A DNA stretch of 64,000 nt from contig DBQI01000011.1 of NCBI GenBank assembly GCA_002305165.1, positions 33,754-97,753 on the forward strand, in the 5' to 3' direction. The position numbers and the translations under genes were made by a program. Origin of the DNA: Armatimonadetes bacterium UBA1398 (GTDB lineage Bacteria > Armatimonadota > Zipacnadia > UBA1398). Positions 59,238 through 64,000 of the stretch are shown here, piece after piece (within the stretch, counting starts at the first letter, position 1; every line of letters begins with the position of its first letter). Under the pieces are notes generated by a model. It saw only the letters and a program-made list of their open reading frames with translations, was not told the origin of the DNA and made no database searches.

Positions 59238-61733
59238 ATGCGATCAATGCTCTTCGGCGCGCTAGCGATAGCGGTGGGCCTACCTGCCCTGGCCCAGGGC
59301 CCGGTTCACCACAGGGTTCTTGCCACCGATCCAACGGGCGGGGCGCCGATCGTCCAGGGCGGTGACTTCGAGGGCGACCTGGGGCCTGGCTGGACCGGCT
59401 GGGCCTCCGGCTATGAACTGGATGACGGGATTGCCCGCTCAGGTCAGCGATCGGCTCGGGTGAGCCGCGAGGCGGATGGCCCCGAGGCTGGGGTGCAGGG
59501 CTCGGTGACCTTCGAGGAGGGCGAGACTCCCGCGATGATCATCGTGTCGGCGTGGAGCCGCGCCGAGGGAGTGTCGGGCAGTCCCGACAGCGGCTACTCC
59601 CTCTACCTGGACATCACCTATGCCGACGGCACCAATGAGTGGGGCGTCAATCGCCCCTTCAGCGTCGGCACCCACGGCTGGGAGCGGAGACAGGTGGTTC
59701 TCCGGCCGGCCAAGCCGGTACGGACCCTCCACTTCTACGGTCTCTTCCGCGGGCACACGGGCACAGCCTGGTTCGACGACTTCGACGTGCGGGCCGTCGC
59801 CGTCGGTGATGGGGCTCTCTTCGACGGGCTGCCCGTGATGCCCGGCGAGCGCTTGCAGGGGTTCTCTGTACGCGATGTGGAGGGCGGGTCCGACATCCGG
59901 CGGTTCGCCCAGGGGCCCGATGGAGTGCTCCGCGATGAGGAGCTAGCCTTGGAGCTGCGGGTCACGGAGCGAGAGCAGGGCGGGGCGACGATCCTCGACG
60001 CTCAGGTGCTGGATCTCCGCGGCCAGGGCGACCGGGCAGTCACGCTCTACTACACCGTTCCGCTCGATAACGCGGGGGTGACCTTCTGGGACACACCGCG
60101 GCGCAGCCGACCGGCGACCTCGGCTGAGTACTCCAACACCCGGCCCGTGGTGGCCGGCAATGTGGGACGGGTGTCCGTCTACCCCTTCGCGTGCGTGTCG
60201 GGCGCCGAGGGCAGGGCGATCGGCGCGCCGCTCACCAGCCCGAGGCTGTTCCGGTTCGGGTACAACGCGGACACCCAGGAACTGTTCGCGGCGGTCGATC
60301 TGTCGCTCTGCGCCGACTACGAACGCCTGCCGGGCGGGGCCGACTTCACCCTCGTGCTGTTCGACTTCGACGGAGCCGAGGGCATGAGGGGGGCGCTGGA
60401 GCGCTACTACGAGCTCTTCCCTGAGCACTTCGAGCATCGCGCCATAGACCAGGGGATCTGGATGCCCTTCTCGCACATCAGTCAGGTCCAGGGCTGGGAG
60501 GACTTCGGCTTCCTGTTCAAGGAGGGCGACGGCGAGCCGTCGTGGGACTCGGAGAACGGCATCGAGACCTACCCCTACATCGAGCCCTCGTCGAACTGGA
60601 TGGCCATGCCGCCCGACGTTACCCGCACTCACGAGGCGGCCGTGGACTACCTCTACGCCAACCGTGAGCAGACCCGGAACTCCGCCACTCTGACATCGGG
60701 TATCGAGGGCGCCGACGGCCAGCCCTGGCTGCGGATAGAGGACGCGCCCTGGTGCGATGGGGCGCTCTTCCTGCTGAACCCAGCACCATCCGTCTCCCGC
60801 GCGGCCGGCCCGACCCAGTTCGACATCCTCCGTGAGGCCGTCGAGACAGCGGTGTTCGGCGCCGACACGGAGATCGAGGGCCAGTATGTGGACTCCTTGG
60901 AGATGGGCTTCTGGGAGGCCAACTACCGGCGCGACCACATACAGCGGTCCGCCATCCCACCCACCTTCGACGCGGAGCTTCGGCCGATGCTCCTCCTGCA
61001 GTGGTCGGTGTTCGAGTTCACCGGCTGGCTGGAGCAGAGGATACACGAGGCGGGGAAGAAGACCTTCGCAAACGCCGCGCTCTGGACGGTGCCCTGGCAT
61101 GCCGCGCACTTCGACATCATGGGCACGGAGGTAAACTGGGGCTCGGACGACGACTTCCGCCCCGACTCCGACGACCTGTTCCTCTACCGTCGGGCACTCT
61201 GCTACCGCCGGCCATACGTGATGCTCATGAACACTCACTACGATGAGTTCACCGAGGAGTCGGTCCGGCGGTACTTCGACCGCTGCCTGTTCTATGGCTG
61301 CTGGCCCAGCTTCTTCAGCCACAACGCCGCCGAGGATCCCTACTGGCAGAACCCCGCCCTCTACAACCGGGACCGGGCGATGTTCATGGAGTACATCCCC
61401 AAGGTGCGCGCCATCGCCGAGGCGGGCTGGGCGCCGGTGAGCCACGCCACTTCATCGAACGAGCGGGTGCTGATCGAGCGATGGAGGGGCGAGCCGCCGG
61501 GAACGGAGCCCACGCCGCACCCGCCGATTGCGCTGACGATCCACAACGACTCGCCAGAGCCCCAGTCGGCACGCATCGAGGTGGATCTGGAGGCACTCGG
61601 CCTGGGCGAAGATGATACGTGGACCGGCGTCGCCCTCGGCGCGAATGACACGACCGGCGCGTTTCATGTGGAACTCCAGCCTTATGGGACGCTGCTGATA
61701 GTGGCGCGCGCGACGGAGGCCTGGCAGTTCTGA
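59238..61733 (+). CDS. Large secreted glycosidase-like protein
   Basis: 831 residues from ATG 59238 (GAGGGG upstream); ATG 59214 would add eight residues before the signal peptide MRSMLFGALAIAVGLPALAQ. An N-terminal carbohydrate-binding-type jellyroll spans about 35-185 (VQGGDFEGDLGPGWTGW, TLHFYGLFRGHTGTAWFDDF). A beta domain and then a barrel follow (QGIWMPFSHISQVQGWEDFG, QYVDSLEMGFWEANY, RPYVMLMNTHYDEF, LFYGCWPSFFSHNAAEDPYW). Family not certain; catalytic acids are not assigned. The C-terminus is a short beta domain. Confidence 0.65.
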   Translation: MRSMLFGALAIAVGLPALAQGPVHHRVLATDPTGGAPIVQGGDFEGDLGPGWTGWASGYELDDGIARSGQRSARVSREADGPEAGVQGSVTFEEGETPAMIIVSAWSRAEGVSGSPDSGYSLYLDITYADGTNEWGVNRPFSVGTHGWERRQVVLRPAKPVRTLHFYGLFRGHTGTAWFDDFDVRAVAVGDGALFDGLPVMPGERLQGFSVRDVEGGSDIRRFAQGPDGVLRDEELALELRVTEREQGGATILDAQVLDLRGQGDRAVTLYYTVPLDNAGVTFWDTPRRSRPATSAEYSNTRPVVAGNVGRVSVYPFACVSGAEGRAIGAPLTSPRLFRFGYNADTQELFAAVDLSLCADYERLPGGADFTLVLFDFDGAEGMRGALERYYELFPEHFEHRAIDQGIWMPFSHISQVQGWEDFGFLFKEGDGEPSWDSENGIETYPYIEPSSNWMAMPPDVTRTHEAAVDYLYANREQTRNSATLTSGIEGADGQPWLRIEDAPWCDGALFLLNPAPSVSRAAGPTQFDILREAVETAVFGADTEIEGQYVDSLEMGFWEANYRRDHIQRSAIPPTFDAELRPMLLLQWSVFEFTGWLEQRIHEAGKKTFANAALWTVPWHAAHFDIMGTEVNWGSDDDFRPDSDDLFLYRRALCYRRPYVMLMNTHYDEFTEESVRRYFDRCLFYGCWPSFFSHNAAEDPYWQNPALYNRDRAMFMEYIPKVRAIAEAGWAPVSHATSSNERVLIERWRGEPPGTEPTPHPPIALTIHNDSPEPQSARIEVDLEALGLGEDDTWTGVALGANDTTGAFHVELQPYGTLLIVARATEAWQF

Positions 61734-61754
61734 TGATGGGGATGAGGGCTGGCC

Positions 61755-62390
61755 GTGGCTGACGACCGGCGCGGGCGGCGACGAGCATGTTGCATCTGGG
61801 CTGCCGTGGGGTGCGTCGCCCTCGCGGGGCTGCTTGCCGCATGGGGGTACGTCGCGTGGTCGGCAGGGGTGTGGGCGCACGGCTGGGGCTACGACCCACC
61901 CGGCGCTGAGCGGAGGCCCGATACCAGGGACCCCGACGAGTTTCTGCCCACCTCCCAGCAGATTGCGGAGTCCCTGGCTCTCCCGCCCGCGGAGAGGCCA
62001 GAGAGCGGGAGCGAGTCGCGGGTGGAATGGGTGGCCGCTGGTGGGCGGGTGCCGTCGATCGATGTGCGTGATGGCATCCAGGGGGGCATTCACATTGTCG
62101 ATGCTTGGCTCGATCCGGGCGAGGCGGGGTGCGTCTGGGTTGAGGTCCGCCATGCCGAACTCGGGCACCGGCTGTCGGTCTCCAAGACGGTGGCCCGGAC
62201 CCAGTGCGTGGCACCGCATCCGCCCGACGGCGACCACCTCCTGCACTTCGTGACCGAAGCGATGGTCGATGAGGGTAACTGGGACTACACCTATCCAGCG
62301 CGGTTCGAGGTCCGGTTCCGCCCGGCCGCGGGCGGGCCCGACCGCACTCTGATTGAGCTTGAGCGCGAGATCAACGGCTGGCAGCGGTGA
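61755..62390 (+). CDS. Single-pass membrane protein of unknown function
   Basis: 211 residues from GTG 61755. Arg-rich start (DDRRGRRRAC) then a membrane helix (about 13-34, IWAAVGCVALAGLLAAWGYVAW). The extracytoplasmic part carries GGIHIVDAWLDPGEAGCVWV and ARFEVRFRPAAGG, beta-rich and not from a family I recognise. It follows the glycosidase-like gene by 21 nt. Confidence 0.6.
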   Translation: MADDRRGRRRACCIWAAVGCVALAGLLAAWGYVAWSAGVWAHGWGYDPPGAERRPDTRDPDEFLPTSQQIAESLALPPAERPESGSESRVEWVAAGGRVPSIDVRDGIQGGIHIVDAWLDPGEAGCVWVEVRHAELGHRLSVSKTVARTQCVAPHPPDGDHLLHFVTEAMVDEGNWDYTYPARFEVRFRPAAGGPDRTLIELEREINGWQR

Positions 62391-62407
62391 GATGTCCAGA
62401 CAAACAA

Positions 62408-62435
62408 AGGCGGAGCCGCTGTCGCGGCCCCGCCT
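62408..62435 (-). terminator. Intrinsic terminator of the corrinoid protein gene
   Basis: A 12-bp GC-rich stem with one G-U wobble (62408-62419 with 62424-62435), TGTC/GACA loop, followed on the minus strand by a U-rich tail (TTGTTTGTC). It lies 29 nt after the stop at 62464. The best intrinsic terminator in the window. Confidence 0.85.
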
Positions 62436-62463
62436 CCGTGAGCCTGCTGGTTAGCGCAGCGCC

Positions 62464-63099
62464 TTACTTCCCGAGCAGCGCCCTGGCCAAGTCCACGGCT
62501 GCGGCTCCGTCGGGCGAGTAGCCATCAGCGCCGATCTCGTCGGCGTAGGCCTGGGTGACGGGCGCGCCGCCGATCATGACCTTCACTCTCTCGCGGACGC
62601 CATGCTCCGTGAGGGCATCGATGGTGTCCTTCATGGCCGGCATGGTCGTCGTCAGAAGGGCGGACAGTGCGACGATGTCGGCCTGCTTCTCGTTGACAGC
62701 CTCCACGAACTTGTCGGCCGCCACGTCGACGCCGAGGTCGATGATCTCAAAGCCCGCGCCCTCGAGCATCATGGCGACCAGGTTCTTGCCGATGTCATGA
62801 AGGTCGCCGGCCACGGTGCCGATAGCGATCCGCGCCTCCGGCTCGACTCCACTCTCGGCAAGCAAAGGCCGGAGTATCTCCATGGCGCCCTTCATGGCCC
62901 TCGCCGCGATGAGAACCTCGGGAACGTAGAACTCGTTGGCCTTGAACTTCTGACCCACGACATCCATCCCGGGGACGAGACCCTGCGTGACGACCGTCTG
63001 AGCACTCGCTCCGCCGTCCAGGAGCTCCTGGGTCGTGGACTTCGCCGTGTTCAGATCGCCGTTGATGATCGCCTGGGAAAGATCGCCCAGCTCCGCCAT
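62464..63099 (-). CDS. Cobalamin-binding corrinoid protein (MtgC/MtbC-like)
   Basis: 211 residues. Residues 1-85 form the methionine-synthase-like helical cap (GDLSQAIINGDLNTAK, GLVPGMDVVGQKF, FYVPEVLIAARAMKGAM) and 88-205 the B12-binding Rossmann domain with DLHDIGKNL (99-107, His101 binds cobalt) and MIGGAPVTQAYADEIGADGYS. Corrinoid proteins of methyltransfer systems accept a methyl group from a donor-specific methyltransferase and pass it on. No MtgB/MttB-type enzyme is in the window; the AcsE-like protein at 36.8 kb could be its partner. Linked to the reductive activator downstream on the plus coordinates. Confidence 0.92.
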   Translation of the reverse strand: MAELGDLSQAIINGDLNTAKSTTQELLDGGASAQTVVTQGLVPGMDVVGQKFKANEFYVPEVLIAARAMKGAMEILRPLLAESGVEPEARIAIGTVAGDLHDIGKNLVAMMLEGAGFEIIDLGVDVAADKFVEAVNEKQADIVALSALLTTTMPAMKDTIDALTEHGVRERVKVMIGGAPVTQAYADEIGADGYSPDGAAAVDLARALLGK

Positions 63100-63250
63100 G
63101 TGACATTCCCTCCGCTATCCGCTTGTCGGCGCTCGACGCGCCACATACTTAGTGCGCAGTCGGGGCTTCCACTTGCCCGACCGCTTGACCTGCCGACTCC
63201 ATGAGTTCCCTCGAAAACCGCCGAGACCTCGCCACCGGGCACAAATGCCG

Positions 63251-64000
63251 TCACTTGGGCTCGGGGAAGAGCATCTCGTCAGCAAACACCATATCAAAGT
63301 CCAATCGGCCCGCCAACTCCAAGTATTCGACGGCATCGCCGATCTCATCCGCCTGGGCCGCGTGGTCGGCCGACACCAGGGCCAGGTAGGCTCCGGCGCC
63401 GGCGGCGTTGCCGATGGCGCGCGCTTTGCCCACGAGTTCGCGCGGGAAGAGCCCGATGTCGGCGGCCCTCGCGGGGTCGACGTAGCTTCCGAAGGCGCCC
63501 GCGAGGAGGATCTCCTCCACGGCGTCCGCATCGGCGCCACGCTCCTTGAGGGCGATCCGCACGCCGGTGGCGATGGCGCCCTTGGCGAGCTGCAGCTGTC
63601 GGATATCCCTCTGAGTGAGCAGCACCGGCCCCTCGAGCGCGCTCTCCTCCGCCGCGGCAAGCACGAAGGCGGGGGCGTCGTCGAAGCTGACCAGACGGCG
63701 CCGAAGCTCGTCCGATGCGCCCGTCGCCTGGTCTGCGGTCAGCATCCGTCCCGTCTCCAGTACAAGCCCCGCCTCCAACATGCAGGCGACGGCGTCAATG
63801 AGGCCGGTGCCACAGATCCCTCGCGCCGGCTCGCCGCCGATGGTCGTAACGCGCAGCGACCTGTCCTCGATGCAGACGTGATCGATGGCGCCCGTCGCCC
63901 CGCGCATACCGTACCGGATGCCGGCGCCCTCGAAGGCGGGGCCGGCCGCCGTGGAGCAGGATACGAGACGGTCTCGGTCGCCGACTACGATCTCGCCGTT
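63251..64000 (-). CDS. Corrinoid-protein reductive activator (RACo/DUF4445 ASKHA), partial
   Basis: The C-terminal 249 residues of a gene that runs past the right edge; the frame is open to 64000. Conserved ASKHA-type blocks: CSTAAGPAFEGAGI near the edge, IRRYGMRGATGAI, GICGTGLIDAV, LLTQRDIRQLQLAKGAIATG and LLAGAFGSYVDPARAADIGLFP. RACo-type proteins use ATP and a ferredoxin-like N-terminus (not visible here) to reactivate oxidised corrinoid. It is transcribed toward the corrinoid protein, 151 nt away, and together they form a methyltransfer unit. Confidence 0.88.
   Translation of the reverse strand, partial: NGEIVVGDRDRLVSCSTAAGPAFEGAGIRYGMRGATGAIDHVCIEDRSLRVTTIGGEPARGICGTGLIDAVACMLEAGLVLETGRMLTADQATGASDELRRRLVSFDDAPAFVLAAAEESALEGPVLLTQRDIRQLQLAKGAIATGVRIALKERGADADAVEEILLAGAFGSYVDPARAADIGLFPRELVGKARAIGNAAGAGAYLALVSADHAAQADEIGDAVEYLELAGRLDFDMVFADEMLFPEPK

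Noticed and set aside
1..64000. CRISPR array, insertion sequence, integrase, prophage or rRNA
   Set aside because: No repeated spacer-like units, transposase or integrase motifs, or rRNA-like stretch were seen.
405..64000. Selenoprotein with in-frame TGA
   Set aside because: No recognised gene appears split by a TGA in a conserved catalytic position, and no such gene is needed to fill a gap.

Overview
The window is about 64 kb of GC-rich, gene-dense bacterial chromosome. I see no prophage, insertion sequence, CRISPR array or rRNA. The organism is a diderm: there is an LptD-like outer-membrane protein, an LptF/LptG permease pair and a class B penicillin-binding protein. It makes selenocysteine (selB, selA and tRNA-Sec side by side). 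It combines a four-subunit succinate dehydrogenase with a methyl-branch C1 module: a MetF-MetV-HdrABC-MvhD cluster, an AcsE-type methyltransferase, a corrinoid protein and its reductive activator. It also carries many large secreted glycosidase-like proteins, DUF6785 and DUF4091 proteins, a Tat-exported Gfo/Idh/MocA protein and several xylose-isomerase-like TIM barrels. That mix is what I would expect from Armatimonadota, Hydrogenedentota or PVC-related lineages, but the sequence alone does not settle the phylum.

Layout. 1-3.9 kb: the end of an M20 dipeptidase, then selB-selA-tRNA-Sec. 3.9-8.1 kb: a metallophosphoesterase, a GNAT acetyltransferase, an ADP-ribosylglycohydrolase-like protein lacking its usual metal Asp motif, and a TIM-barrel isomerase. 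8.1-10.3 kb (minus): an ECF sigma / zinc anti-sigma / RseB-like operon with a candidate autoregulated promoter. 10.4-13.5 kb: a membrane protein and an LptD-like barrel. 13.5-15.2 kb: an AAA ATPase plus TOPRIM-like pair that resembles two-gene anti-phage modules. 15.3-20.1 kb: a GH42-like secreted enzyme, a lipoprotein, a secreted protein and a diacylglycerol kinase-family protein. 20.1-23.4 kb (minus): sdhB-sdhC-sdhD-sdhA. 23.7-28.6 kb: DUF6785 transporter-like and DUF4091 proteins. 28.6-33.6 kb (minus): a secreted protein, an HExxH protein, glutamate dehydrogenase, an Arg-rich protein and a TolB-like propeller. 33.7-36.8 kb: an operon of DUF1232, small Cys protein, TPR, SPOR and YhaM-like nuclease genes. 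36.8-38.9 kb (minus): the methyltransferase and a sialidase-like protein. 39.2-42.2 kb: a GT39-like glycosyltransferase and ApgM. 42.3-47.8 kb: hdrA-mvhD-metV-metF-hdrC-hdrB. 47.8-52 kb (minus): Gfo/Idh/MocA and a 923-residue secreted enzyme. 52.1-56.3 kb: PBP2 and convergent LptF/LptG. 56.4-62.4 kb: isomerases, LD-carboxypeptidase, a secreted glycosidase-like protein and a membrane protein. 62.4-64 kb (minus): the corrinoid protein and its activator, which runs off the end.

How the parts fit. The clearest metabolic theme is one-carbon chemistry: a methyl group carried on a corrinoid protein (62.5 kb) can be exchanged with tetrahydrofolate by the pterin methyltransferase (36.8 kb) and linked to methylene-tetrahydrofolate by MetF/MetV. 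The Hdr-MvhD partners suggest flavin-based electron bifurcation, as proposed for the Moorella complex. A second theme is extracellular glycan processing, with secreted glycosidases and intracellular sugar isomerases. The third is envelope biogenesis and stress signalling. The best candidates for something new are the ATPase/TOPRIM pair at 13.5-15.2 kb and the modified MvhD in the Met-Hdr cluster.
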